In this document: positions 10,153 through 21,279 of the stretch, piece by piece
How the letters are laid out: every line of letters begins with the position of its first letter
Numbering within the stretch: position 1 is the first letter of the stretch
The notes under the pieces: model-generated
Seen by the model: the letters and a program-made list of their open reading frames with translations, nothing else
Database searches by the model: none
Told to the model about the DNA's origin: nothing
Position numbers and translations under genes: made by a program
Source of the DNA: Chlamydomonas reinhardtii
Lineage: Eukaryota > Chlorophyta > Chlorophyceae > Chlamydomonadales > Chlamydomonadaceae
Direction: 5' to 3'
Length of the DNA: 64,000 nt
NCBI RefSeq assembly: GCF_000002595.2
Contig: NC_057004.1
Coordinates: forward strand, 2,401,478-2,465,477

Positions 10153-13100
10153 TCAGCTCTCGCTGCCCTTGACGGGTGTGTTCGGCTCCGTGTGCACCAG
10201 CTCCTCCGCTCCCACCTCGCCACTTAACGTCTGGCCCACGCCGCTGGTGCCTTGCGCATCCACAGCGGCCACGGGCTTCTTCCGCCGCCGCCGAACCTCG
10301 TGCAGCAGAGCCTGTATCGACGATAAGAGCGCCAGAGACAGTCATATCATGCCACCACAGCAGCGAAGAACACAACAGCGAGATAATCTCACTTGCGCAG
10401 CAACCAAGATTGTGTCCCGAATCCAGTAGGATTCAGGGTCCCTCGCGGCCTCGCCACAGCCCTTTTCCTGGCCTATGCAGTGCCTTTCCTCCCTCCAACC
10501 CCTCACCTGCAGCAGCGGCACGGCGGCCGGCAGGCAGAAGGGCAGGTACACGCCCACAAGGTGCGTGTCCGGCACGTTTTGCCGCGTGGACAGTGCCGGG
10601 TCGGAGAACGCAGCCTCCGCCCAGGCCCGAGCCTGCTGCGCCGCCCTGTCGCGAGCAGGGGGCGGCAGCGCGTTGCGTGGGAAAAAAGGTCGCAATAGCT
10701 GCATGCGGTATTTATGCCTAGCGAGCCCCGACAAGTAGCACAGCAGAAAGCATGAACGCGGAAGCGCGGCCCGCGCCACCCACCCAACTCCCCATCCCAA
10801 AGCCCTCCGGCTACAAGCAGTTCCATCGCTCTCCCGCCACTCACTGCGAGGCCTCCACGTAGCTGCCCGCCTCTACCGCCGCCAGCGCCCGCCGCAGAGC
10901 CGCCACCGCATCCCGCACCAGCGCCCCCGCCGCCGGCGGCAGCGCCAGCGTGGGCACCTGCCGCAGCAGCCGCGCCAGCGACCCCAGCGTGGCCGCCGCC
11001 GCCGCCACGTCAGCCCGGGTGCGGCGGCGCACCAACGCGTCGGCCTCCCAGGGCGCCAGGCCCGACCTCAAGTCCGTCAGCACGTCTATGCGCCCCACCG
11101 GCGGCGGCACGTTGCTGCCCCTGCCGTTGCTGTTAGAGCCAGTGCTGGTGCTACTGCTGCCTGCCTTGTTGCTAGTGCTACTGCCGTTGGCGGCGTAGAG
11201 GTCGTTGTGCTGGATGAGGCGGCGCCGAGCTGCGGCCAGCCCCAGCAGCGACCGCAGCTGCGTCAGCGCCTCCCGGGCAAACTCCTGTGCGAGAGGCAGG
11301 ATAGGGGAAAACAGCAAGGGCATGCGACTCGGCACGCCTGGCGCACGGCTTGCGCCAGCCGCCATCACACCCACACGGCAGAATCGCCATGCCACGCCAC
11401 CACACACGCTCTCTATCCTTAATCTTCGGTTTTGAGCTCTTAGTCAGTTCTAACACCTCTCTCACTTCCATGTTGTCGGTGTTGACCTGAGCCATCATGA
11501 CGCCCGGCGGCGGCACCTGGTTCAGCACCTGCGGCACCGGCGGGTAGGGGTTGGCGTGGGTGTGGCATGTGCCGTGTTGTGTGCGGAAGTAATATGCCTA
11601 GCTGCCAAACGCCACACAGCCGCTGAACACACAGCCTAGCAAGTGTTGGCCAATGCGCCGTCTCGCCTCCGTCCTGCACGCATACCATCACCCCAGCCCT
11701 CCAAGACGCCTGCACGTCACCCCTTCCGCCGACAGCCCTCACCTGCAGCATGCCCCAGCCCGGCACGTGGAATGAGTTGGCGGGCGCCGCCTGGCCGTCC
11801 GGCCCCAGCAGCACCAGCGGCCGCTGGCCCGGCGGCGGCGCGAACAGCACAAAGTGCAGCACCGCCGGCGGCAGCGACGCCGCCGCACGCGGCGGCAGCA
11901 GCCGCGGCAGCGCAGCTGCCGCCGCCGCCTCCGCCGCCGCCCGGCCGGGCGTGTGCGGCGGCGGCATGGGCGGCAGCACCACCTCACCGACGGCGGTTGA
12001 CCGGTCGCCTGCGTGTACGGCAGCTAGGTCGTACGGCATGGCTCCGCCTCCGGCGGCTCCGCCGGCGGCTGAGGCGGGCAGGCCGGTTCGGCCGGGGTCA
12101 AGGCGCCAGGCGCTGTCGGCGAAGAAGGGCAGGGCGGCGTGCGGCACTGTGAAGGCGGCGCGCTGGCGGTCCCAACTGCCGTTCACACGTGCGGGCGTGA
12201 AGTACAGCACCTGTGTATGGGAGGGGAGGAGGCGCATGAACACCACCGCACACTGCCGCACAGCAGCTTTCGTCCGGCGTACGGCATGCTGCACACCGGT
12301 ACACAGCTCGCCGGTGGCTGGCACCTACCTCAACCCTCCCCCTGCCTCCCCTACCCCACCCAGAAGCTAGTAAAGCAGGGATTGCCCGCGCCGCACCTGG
12401 CTGGACACGGTCAGCCGGGCTGCCGCACTGAGCACGTTCTTCCACGGCGCCACGAACTGAGCTTCAAACATGGAAAAGTCCCAGGAGAACGCCGCAAACG
12501 AGGACGCGGCCGCCGGCTTTCCACCGCTGCTATTTGCGCCGTCGTCGCTGCTGCTGCTGGCCTGCGGCGCTTCCTGATGCGGGCTGTGCGGCGAGGGGTG
12601 GGCGTTGCAGAGGCTGAAGGACAGGTGCAGCTGCGCGGCGGGGCTGACCGGCAGCGGCAGGGCCTCGTCCGCCAGCAGTGCGGCCACGGCGGGGTCGGCG
12701 GCGGCGGCGGCGGCAGACAGCGCTGCCTCGCCGGCCGGGTCTGCAGGGCAGCAGCGCAGCCAGCGGGAGTGCAGCGGGTTGAGGACGTGCCACGACGGCC
12801 TGTCTGCATCGTCGGCAGCTGGTGGGTGTGTGTGGTGGCCCCTCACAACCTTCATGCCACGCTGCACAGGCCGCACACCGCATGCCGTGCTGCAGCACAC
12901 CGGCCGCGGCCCCTCCACCCCCCCACCCCCCACATGTATCCTGCCCGCCGCGCACCTCCCAGGTGTGACGCGAACGCCGGCGCCGCGATCAGCGCCGCCA
13001 GCCGCACCGCCGCCGGCTGGGAGGGCTTGCCACTGGCTGGGTAGCGCACCACGCCGAAGCGGCGGCGGCCGATGGCTCCCAGCGGCAGGTCTCCGCCGTA

Positions 13101-15283
13101 GCGCCACAGGTCCGGGAACATGAACAGCACATACTGACCCGCCCTGCAGGGTGAGGGCGAGGGTGGAGGTGGGGAGGGGGCGGGTGCAGGGGGGATGGGA
13201 CTACGTGCCCAAGCCCAAGGCGGGAGGGGGAGAGGGAGGGTGCAGGCGTGCTTGATAGGCGTGCGTTGGGGTACTTGGGAGGTGCTAATGCCCTGCCGCC
13301 TGCCGGCAACTCCGCTATGCATGCCCCAAGACTGGTACACTGGGCTGCCACCCTCTCACCCGTATGACGCACCCACTGGCTGTCCTCTACCACACTACCA
13401 TTTGCACCACCCCCACCCGGCCTCGCTCACTGGACGGCTAGAACACCCAAACACACATACACACACACCAACGATTTCGTTTCCCTAACACACCACCGCA
13501 CTCAACCCAACAACCCCAGCCCCCAAAACACGCTCCCTGGTACGGTACTCTCTTTTCGATACACAAAACACACACTCTCCCTTTTCGCCAAGGCAACCAC
13601 GTTGACCTTCCCGGACAAGTGTTCCCCTGTCACGGGAAAAGGGGCTGAGCCCCTCCACAGTCTGAGGCCGAACAATCTCATCGCCCGGACATAGCCGGGG
13701 TCGGTTTCCACAGGCACATAGCCAAACCAGGTGCCTAGCACTCGCGATGCCACAGCAGAGCCAACCGCAGCCAGACGCAGCACAGTTGTCAACAGCCGCA
13801 CTACTTGTCATGCCGCTACGCATGCCCTGCCAGCCCCACCGCAGACCGCTACCTAGACACCAGCCGAACAAACACGCCACGCCACGTCACGCCGGGCGCG
13901 CACCTGTCCCCGCCGCCGAGCTCCTTCACCGCCAGGTCGTCCAGCGCGCGGTCCGCCGCCCCCAGCACCGCCGCCAGTCGCTGCTGGCTGCTGGCCAGCC
14001 CCACGCAGCCCACGTGGCTGGCCTCCGAGTAGCTACCTCCGCTGCTGCTACTGCCACTGCTACTGCCGCGGCGGCGGCTGGCGCTGCCTGTGGCGCCCTG
14101 CTTCGCGAGGCGGCGGCTGTCGCGGCGACGCTGCCGCGCCATGAGGCCCTCCGACTCCCAGGAGGAGGTGCTGCAGGCGCCCTTCTCGTCGTGCACCACC
14201 CGCACCAGCAGCGGGACCTGCAGTGACACGGTGGTGTCGGTGCCGCGGTGTCACAGCGTTGATGGAGGTAGGTAAAATAGGTTGTGGGGGAGCCGACGCG
14301 TGCCTGCATTCAGGCGCGGTACCTGCAACCCCGCCCGCCCCGGCCGGGCCTGTCTGGCACGCGTGCATTACATGGCACACAAACCACGTGCCGCACCAAC
14401 CGGCACGGGAGCACGCTCTTCCTCCTTGCCCACTGCCCCTTGCTCCCACAGCTCTTCTCACGAGCCGCCTCCTTCACCTGCTCCGACGTCTTGCCGAGCT
14501 GCCGCAGTATCTCCTCCCCCACGGCTTCCGCGTACGGTGACAGCTCATGATGCTTGAAGCAGGTGTAGGTGCCACCTGTGCGCAGCAAATTGACTTGGCG
14601 CCAGTGCCTGCATAAGTTGCATAGCATGTGCCCTGACCCAAGCCAAGGTAGAGCTTGCATGAGCCCGATTGCCCGACCCCAACACGACACGCACCTGCAC
14701 AAACAACGTACACCGTCACGGTGGATGCCAGTGCCCCTGCGAGCGGCGCAGCTACCTCCTCCTCCAGTGCCGCAATATCCTCAAGCGGCAGAGGTGCGCG
14801 AGGCACACGTACGGCCTCATACCAGACGGGCAGGACTGGTGGAAGCGGGGAAACGAGCAGGGCCGGGCAGAGCGGCGGGGTTTGGCAGTCTGGAGTGCGG
14901 GGCAGAGCGCATAGTCTTGCGGCCTTGCGGCCGGCACCGACTCCTGACTCTGGTTCTGAGCGACCACTACCCGTTGTGTAAAAATGTGAGCCACCCTTAG
15001 CGTCAACGTTTGCTGACTGAACACCAAAGCACCAAAGAGCTTGCGGTTTTGCGCGGGGCCTCTTTGACATTTTAAACTGTGTTCTTGGCTAGTCATATGA
15101 ACCAATTATTGCATTTAAATACAATCGCATGCGTGCAAAGCAGCCAACACTCCTCCTAGCGGAGAAACGAGACTGAGACTCCACTTTGCGTAACTTACCC
15201 AGTACCACGTACGCAACCAAGAAGCAGATAGCATAAAGGCGCCGTCTGCTTTGCGGCAGCACGGGTCGCTCAGACTCCGCCAT
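10153..15283 (-). CDS. PIGS: PIG-S, GPI transamidase complex subunit
   Basis: Eleven exons in transcript order: 15283-15199, 14835-14695, 14575-14478, 14217-13904, 13143-12956, 12803-12397, 12210-11743, 11528-11466, 11284-10845, 10717-10507, 10311-10153, giving 857 aa. The family topology is visible: an N-terminal membrane segment at residues 14-28 (RRRLYAICFLVAYVVLG), the motif VWYEAVRVPRAPLPLEDI just after it, a long lumenal domain with LHFVLFAPPPGQRPLVLLGP and NSFHVPGWGML, and a C-terminal membrane segment (HLVGVYLPFCLPAAVPLL) before a basic cytosolic tail RRRRKKP. PIG-S works in the ER membrane with GPI8/PIG-K, GAA1, PIG-T and PIG-U, attaching GPI anchors to proteins. Ala/Ser/Gly-rich inserts make it longer than the animal protein. 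Exon 3 ends at the CAG before GTGAAG; the later GTGAG breaks the frame. A diverged repeat sits in the 13144-13903 intron. Confidence 0.92.
13590..13815 (-). repeat. diverged ORF-like repeat, copy A
   Basis: Inside a PIG-S intron. The minus strand reads VPVETDPGYVRAMRLFGLRL then WRGSAPFPVTGE, and aligns with VPVRIDPADYVREI...RLEMWRGLSPLFPCAGK at copy B (18715-18940). Both copies carry the nucleotide core GGGAAAAG(T)GGGCTGAGCCC. Differences include gaps of one residue, which keep the frame. Confidence 0.6.
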
Positions 15284-15699
15284 GTCCCTGCCCGCGAACT
15301 GCGACCGCTGCTATCCTATGGGAGCGGCATCGAGCTAGAATCGAATGATGGATGACACATGTGCTGGGCGTGCTGACCGTTTAACACCGCGAGAAGCGCG
15401 GTCTGTGCAGCTCCCTCTGGGCAGCTGCCACCCGTACAGTGGCGCCGTGCCCAGGCGGTTGGCATGGTGGCGGCGTTGCGCGCGTATTTAGGGCCAGGAG
15501 AGGTGAGTGATCCACATATTGCAAAACTACACGTTGTCTGACAACTTGTCAAAGTGTTTTGCGTTGAGGTACCTCTTAAATCGTCAAGCCATCGACACCC
15601 ATCGACACCCACAGCCCTCGACTAAGCAAGCCGCGTTTGCCAACGCTTTGCGTACACGTCAGTTCGTACATCAACACGCAAGTCTCTAAGCCAGCAAAC
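15284..15699. promoter_or_regulatory. shared upstream region of PIG-S (-) and HHE1 (+)
   Basis: 416 bp between two divergent start codons. It must contain both 5' UTRs and promoters, so a bidirectional promoter is plausible. I see no clear TATA box or known motif. Confidence 0.5.
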
Positions 15700-17757
15700 A
15701 TGTCTTCCGCTTCTGCCGCCGCCGCCCTCACCACCGTTGCCGCTGGTATGACAATTACGGCTCCGACGCCGCTGCCGGGCAAGCCCACGCTCGTCGCGGG
15801 CTCATTCTTGCTTGAGTACACGTCCCTCGAGTCCGTCCTCGCCGCTCTCAAGATGAGCTCACTTGCGGAGCTGGAGGCGGTTCTGGCTGTGAGCGACAAG
15901 TGGCCCTTCCCGGCCCACATGGACGGTGCGCGCGGGCGTGCGGGCGTGGACGGGCGGAGCCGTGGGGTCGTGTAGACTGCGGCTGGGTGCGGGATAGAGG
16001 TGCAGCAGTAGGGGAGGGTGCGCTGCTAAGATTGGGTACGGTACCTGGGCGCGAACATCAACCGCCTCCGCCTAGTCAAGCCAAGAGACTGCCATCAAAC
16101 AGTGTATGTGTGTGTGTGTGCCTCTCTGCGCCCGTGCAGGCTGGAAGCAGGCGCATGATGCCATCCGCTTCGAGATGGACACCCTGCTGACCGCCATCGA
16201 GAAGACCAAGAGCTTGGTAAGTGGAGGTCAGAACTGGCGGGTAATGACTGAGACAGGGGCTACGTCTGTAACTACTTAGCTGGGCATTGTTACATGGTGT
16301 ACATGGCCACAATGAAGGCGCAAACCCACATATGCACGCGGTTGAAGGTAGGTAACGACCCTGCGACTTTACCCCTCTGTGTGTATGCACGTGCTCACAG
16401 GTGGAGCAAGGTCACGGCCTGCAGCAATGGCAGGTTTCGGCGCTGCAGCTGGTGACAGCCAACTTCTACCACGGCGTGCACAAGCATCACGACCACGAGG
16501 AGGGTGAGCGGAGCCGGCCAGCTTCCTCCTCATGCCACGGCACCACGCACCTACGCGCAAGCACACACGCTCTTGTTTCGTGAGCCACGTGCCTGCTGCA
16601 CCACCAGTCCGCCTGAACCAGCTCACACTGACCCCTGCGCCTCCCGCCGTTGTCCTGTTCCCATCTGCACAGAGATCTTCTTCCCCTTCATGGCCAGCCG
16701 CGTCACCGTGCCGCAAAAGATGAGCGCCGACCACAGGACGCTGATGGCGCTGATGGACAAGGCGCTGGCGCTGGTGAACGCGCTGCGGCCCAGCCACAAC
16801 GGCGCCATTGCCAGGGTAGGTGCGCATTGGGCTTCTTGAAATTTGTTGTTAGCCGGCCCTCAGCTGCCAGGGCACGGCTGGGCGGAGACCAGTGACCTAT
16901 TGGCCTGGTCGTGCGTGCATGAATGGTGCCGTCGTGACTACCTAGTGCAAGATGTAGTTCATTATGCGCTCCCATCCCTGTCCCCAAACACGCTTGCGTA
17001 CATGCCAGGATGCCCACCTACCTGCCACGCTCTCTCCCTCCGCGCCCGCGCAGCCCGTGCTGTCCGACCTGCACACCACCTTCTCGGTTCTGCGCCTGTG
17101 CATGCGGCAGCACCTGGAGGAGGAGGAGGCGGTGGGGCTGCCGCTGCTGCGCGCGGCCTTCAGTGCCAAGGAGCTGACGGTGCCGGAGAAGAAAATACTC
17201 AAGGGCCTCAAGCCCGCCGACATGGCGTGGTTCGTGCGGCGCCTGGTGAGTGGCGTGTGTTGTTATATGGCCGGGGGTTGACTGGGCGGGGCCAGTGAAG
17301 GTGTTGATGCGTAAAAGCCGGGATGCGCTTGGGCACCGGCGGGGCCTGCAACAGCAGCTGGGGCCGTACGACAGCGGCATGCGTGGTTGCATTACACCGT
17401 ATGGTGCAGCTATTTGCATCAGCTTCTCGGTCAAGCTCAGCGTTCATCGCATTTCTCTGCACTTCATTGACACTGTCTTGACCGCACACGGGCCCGTTAT
17501 CCTTACTCACCCACTAATTGCCCGCCGCCCGCTCCTCCCACGCCCGCACCCACGCACAGGCCATGGACCAGAAGATGGCCATGATGCAGCAGCACGGCAT
17601 CCCATTCCTGGTGCAGCGCCTGGTGCTGCTGCCCGCCATCCGCAAGGACACGCGCACCTACGTGCACGCCTACATGCAGCTTGTCGCCGGCGAGGTGCTG
17701 CCGCTCAAGACGTCCAAGCAGCAGAAGCGGGGCCTGGCCAGCTGCTTCGCGGCTTGA
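15700..17757 (+). CDS. hemerythrin (HHE) domain protein 1, CFAA C-terminus
   Basis: Six exons: 15700-15925, 16140-16216, 16401-16503, 16673-16815, 17054-17245, 17560-17757, giving 312 aa. A hemerythrin-type four-helix bundle is indicated by iron-ligand motifs in order: AHDAIRFEMD (His81), HKHHDHEEE (128-136), DHRTLMALMD and MRQHLEEEE (His203). Such domains bind a di-iron centre and in other proteins sense or carry O2, NO or iron; the job here is unknown. The tail SKQQKRGLASCFAA combines basic residues with C-F-A-A, a CaaX-like prenylation motif. An earlier in-frame ATG at 15637 exists, but ATG 15700 (CAAACATG) opens the stretch that best resembles the paralog. The paralog at 21280 has the same exon 1/2/3 junction phases and ending. 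Confidence 0.92.
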
Positions 17758-18433
17758 GCGGTTAATTGGCGACTTGGTGCAGTCAATCGGAGCGCGGGGA
17801 AACGCGAGTGTTGGCGGCGGGCGCGTAGGGCAGACTGGGGCTGTGGGAGTTGCGTGTGCAGGCAGTGCAGCGGCCGTGTGGCTGTGCGGTCTCGTGCGTA
17901 GCAACGCCCAACATACATAGTGCAGCGCCACAAGATTCATAGTGACACGTGTACATACCGTACCGTACAAATTGGTGGATGGACAGATGAGGCATGACTT
18001 CGTTGAATTGCTTATAACATTGCTGTCCACTGATGGCAGGGCGTGTGTGCGCCTGCTCGTCTTCCGTGGCACAGGTTCGCATGTATGAGTAGTGTGTCTG
18101 GTTGCAAGTTCGACGTGTGTGGTGTAGTGTCAGCCACGGGGCATGGCTCCTAAATGCAATTACGGCACGGGTGATGCATGTGTCAGTGTTATCGAAGATG
18201 CAGTAACAGTCTTATGTCGCAGGGATGATGCAGTGGAGACGAGGAGTGGGCCCTGACTGTGGGCTTTGCGCGGTCCTGCCTTGGGCACAGAGTCGAAGCA
18301 GCGGATGTTGTTACTGTGTTATGCATACTGGACGAGGGGCGGACCGGCGGAGTGGACATGCGGGTTTGTGAGCAAAATGTCGACCGAGCACGCTCCGCGC
18401 GCGCGCCAGCGATGCGGCGCCGGATTTACAGAC

Positions 18434-18438
18434 TGTAA
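18434..18438 (+). promoter_or_regulatory. TGTAA polyadenylation signal, HHE1
   Basis: First TGTAA I see on the coding strand after the HHE1 stop, 676 nt downstream. Confidence 0.45.
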
Positions 18439-18714
18439 CTCTATTATGAGCCCAAGTGTGGGTGAGCCGTGTGCTCTTGATAAATGCCACACTAAGACTC
18501 AGGGTGTGTCACCTACCAGGTAACGCATTGACAAGGCGCAATGAGCATCTGCCACAGGCTGTGGTGGGCAGGTACATAAGGCGACCACGTGCCTCAGGGC
18601 CTCAGCAGCGCCAGGCGCGGCGGAGCCTTGTGTGTGCCAATGTGGCATGCGGGGACCACCGCGGCTTTCAGTGAAGTTCGAAGTTCGAAAGCCAAAGACA
18701 ACTGCTCTCCCCGA

Positions 18715-18940
18715 ATAAAGACAAGAAAGGTGGTTTTCCCGCGCAAGGGAAAAGTGGGCTGAGCCCACGCCACATTTCCAGTCTGCAGGCCGCTCTACTT
18801 ATCTCCCGGACGTAGTCGGCGGGGTCGATTCGTACAGGCACGGCCCGCCATGCGTCCAGACACGTCCCGCTATCAACCACACAAGCAGCCGCAGTCAGCA
18901 CAAGCACAGCCAGCAATAAACCAACCAGCAGGAAATCCTC
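18715..18940 (-). repeat. diverged ORF-like repeat, copy B
   Basis: Related to 13590-13815. The minus strand encodes a hydrophobic stretch (FLLVGLLLAVLVLTAAACVV) followed by VPVRIDPADYVREI and WRGLSPLFPCAGK. It could be a decayed small membrane-protein gene, or a repeat that happens to stay open. Confidence 0.6.
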
Positions 18941-19576
18941 TAGCCACAACACTCCTCACTGCTGCGGCCTACCACATTCTGTGCTGTGCTACGCTTGCCA
19001 GCAAAGACCGCGAACCAGACTGAACCAGACACCAGCCGGCTTCTCTGCCCGCGCGCTGGTGCCGGTTCTTGAGCGGCTCTGTGCGCTCCTGTTCTACATG
19101 ACCTTGTCCGCCCGCTCCGCGCCGCATGTGGGCACATCCGCCACGTGGGCCGGGGCCGCCAACGCCACCAGCCCCCACCAGGCCCGGGACCGCCGCCACC
19201 AGCCACACGCTGTTCAACGCGTGGACTGCCGGCGCTTGCCTTTGGATGTACACCGGTTGCCGGTTGGCTGTGGTGAAGTAATGGACACAAGCTCACTGGG
19301 CAGATGTTGAAATGCACCTTTGGGCCGTGTAACCGTGTTTAATGCGGTTAGATGCGGTCTGGGCTAGGGATGACGGTGGCCGTTGCTTGTCTAATGACCC
19401 CTCCCCACTGCCCGGGCCCATAACCATACGGGCCACTGCCCGGTGCCCGGTGCCCCTGCCCCACAGCCTGCCCCTGCTGCCAGCTGCGGCAACACATCTG
19501 AGGACTAAATCGACAAGGGCCGAACATAAGAAGGCCAGAACCTAAGGTGCATTGAATGAAAGGATGCGCGCGCGTG

Positions 19577-19925
19577 TGCCCCTGCCCCTGCCCCTGCCCC
19601 TGCCCCTGTAATCCTGCCCCTGCCCCCGCCCCTGCCCCTGCCCCTGCCCCTGCCCCTGCCCCTGCCCCTGCCCCTGCCCCTGCCCCTGCCCCTGCCCCTG
19701 CCCCTGCCCCTGCCCCTGCCCCTGCCCCTGCCCCTGCCCCTGCCCCTGCCCCTGCCCCTGCCCCTGCCCCTGCCCCTGCCCCTGCCCCTGCCCCTGCCCC
19801 TGCCCCTGCCCCTGCCCCTGCCCCTGGTAGGCCCTGCCCCTGCCCCTGCCCCTGCCCCTGCCCCTGCCCCTGCCCCTGCCCCTGCCCCTGCCCCTGCCCC
19901 TGCCCCTGCCCCTGCCCCTGCCCCC
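19577..19925 (+). repeat. (CCCCTG)n hexanucleotide array
   Basis: About 350 bp of almost perfect CCCCTG units with a few interruptions (TAATCC near the start, TAGG at 19828). The opposite strand is CAGGGG. It does not match the chlorophyte telomere repeat TTTTAGGG. Confidence 0.97.
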
Positions 19926-20319
19926 ATGGTAGGAGATTGCTATATGCAGCCAGGAACGAGCAAGGAGTGATCGATGGGAACGCAGTAATGGCGCGCATCA
20001 AATCGCAAGTTATAGCAGACTTCTGGTCTAGGTTACAATCGTATGTGTGTCTTGGTGCCAAACCGAGGGGGTGGGACCGAGTCTCGCCAGGCCACCCTTG
20101 GATTGAGCGAAGAGCAGATGGAAGTATGAAGCTGAACAGACCACGAAGTGTCATAATGGAAGAGGAGGTGGAGTGATGGCACCTAGTAACATGTTCGGTA
20201 TGGCGGGAGGAGCGTCCTATGGGAGCAAGCCTACTAGAGCTAGAGTAGGCCGACGGCGCTGCAGGCGGCACGCCCCTGGGGTCCAGAGCAGGGTGTTCGT
20301 TCTCCACGTCACTGGCTCG

Positions 20320-20363
20320 TGAACTGCGTCCGCAGGTCCCTCTTGTAACCAATGCAATCTGCC
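20320..20363 (+). repeat. 54-bp dispersed repeat, copy B
   Basis: Matches 4118-4171 with one internal mismatch (A/C) and a short flanking difference. It stops exactly where the second CCCCTG array starts. Confidence 0.85.
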
Positions 20364-20428
20364 CCTGCCCCTGCCCCTGCCCCTGCCCCTGCCCCTGCCC
20401 CTGCCCCTGCCCCTGCCCCTGCCCCTGC
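20361..20428 (+). repeat. second (CCCCTG)n array
   Basis: About 11 units abutting copy B of the 54-bp repeat, 435 bp from the large array and in the same orientation. Confidence 0.95.
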
Positions 20429-21279
20429 GGCCTCTGCGGCAACTCGGCGACTCGGCAATTCGGCAATGCCCGAAATGACACTTCCAGGACCTAGGGTGCA
20501 CAATAGAGCTGAAGGGCCCCCGGGCGGTTTCAGCGTCCCTCGCCCGCCAACGACGAGCACGCACGGCTCCAATGCATTGCCGGACATTACGCAGATGGTT
20601 TTTGGTTCGTCAGAACGCGCCTCCGAACGAGCTGAACGTTTTACTTAGGACGTCACCCGAACTTGATGCTGATGCGGTCAGACTTCAGCGTCAGTGGAAG
20701 ATTCGGACGCGACCCTGTGCAAGTAACCCCGCTCCTATTTGCCCCGACAAGCAGGTGGTGTCTGAGGTCCAGCCTGGAAAAGCGTGGGGGAAATGAGAAT
20801 AGCGGTTGACCCGATGGGGTTGACGTCGCCAGTCTTTAAGACTCGCGTCGAGACACACAAGTTATATTTAAGGACGCGGCTCAGTCTTTGTTTTGTCGGC
20901 AAAGCTTGGCGCCTGCCTCGATTTGGGCAGCTTCCCTGCTTCTCCGCGACTTTGTTCCTCCGGCCGTTGCTTGCCCGCACCTAGGGCCCGCACCTGGTGA
21001 GAGGTTCGCATAGGACGAAGTAATTTATGACTTACCAAGCATTGAGCTTGCCGATGCCGGGGCCCGTTGCACAAGGGTAGTCGAGCCACATTAGCGCGCC
21101 TAGAGCAACAGCGGGGCATGTCTCTGCAGTAACCTTGATAATTCGTAACAGCCTTCTGCTCGCGCCTGGATGCAGCCGCTTCCGGAAGCTTCAAGGGCAA
21201 CGGGAATTTGGAGTTGACGTGACCAAGAAAAAGTGCCGCTGGACTACCGCTACGCACGCAGATTGCATCACAAAGCAAG

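Larger units (their letters stand above)
17758..21279. other. repeat-rich gap between the two HHE genes
   Basis: Contains the HHE1 3' UTR with TGTAA at 18434-18438, copy B of the ORF-like repeat, two CCCCTG arrays, copy B of the 54-bp repeat, and the HHE2 upstream region (a TATATTTAAGG at 20865-20875 is too far from the ATG to be assigned). No intact gene recognised; long frames across the CCCCTG arrays are only hexamer readings. Confidence 0.65.

Noticed and set aside
14462-14477. Use of the GTGAG at 14460-14461 as donor of PIG-S exon 3
   Set aside because: It leaves the next exon out of frame. GTGAAG after CAG at 14478 joins in phase.
15637-15699. Upstream in-frame ATG of HHE1 as the start
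   Set aside because: It would add 21 residues (MPTLCVHVSS..) unlike the paralog. ATG 15700 gives the better-matching N-terminus. Not excluded entirely.
19577-20428. CCCCTG array as an interstitial telomere
   Set aside because: The known Chlamydomonas-type telomere unit is TTTTAGGG, which is not similar.
19348-20481. Long minus-strand frame rich in GQGQ and GAGA
   Set aside because: Produced by reading the CCCCTG hexamer arrays in two frames. No start context, domain or splice evidence.
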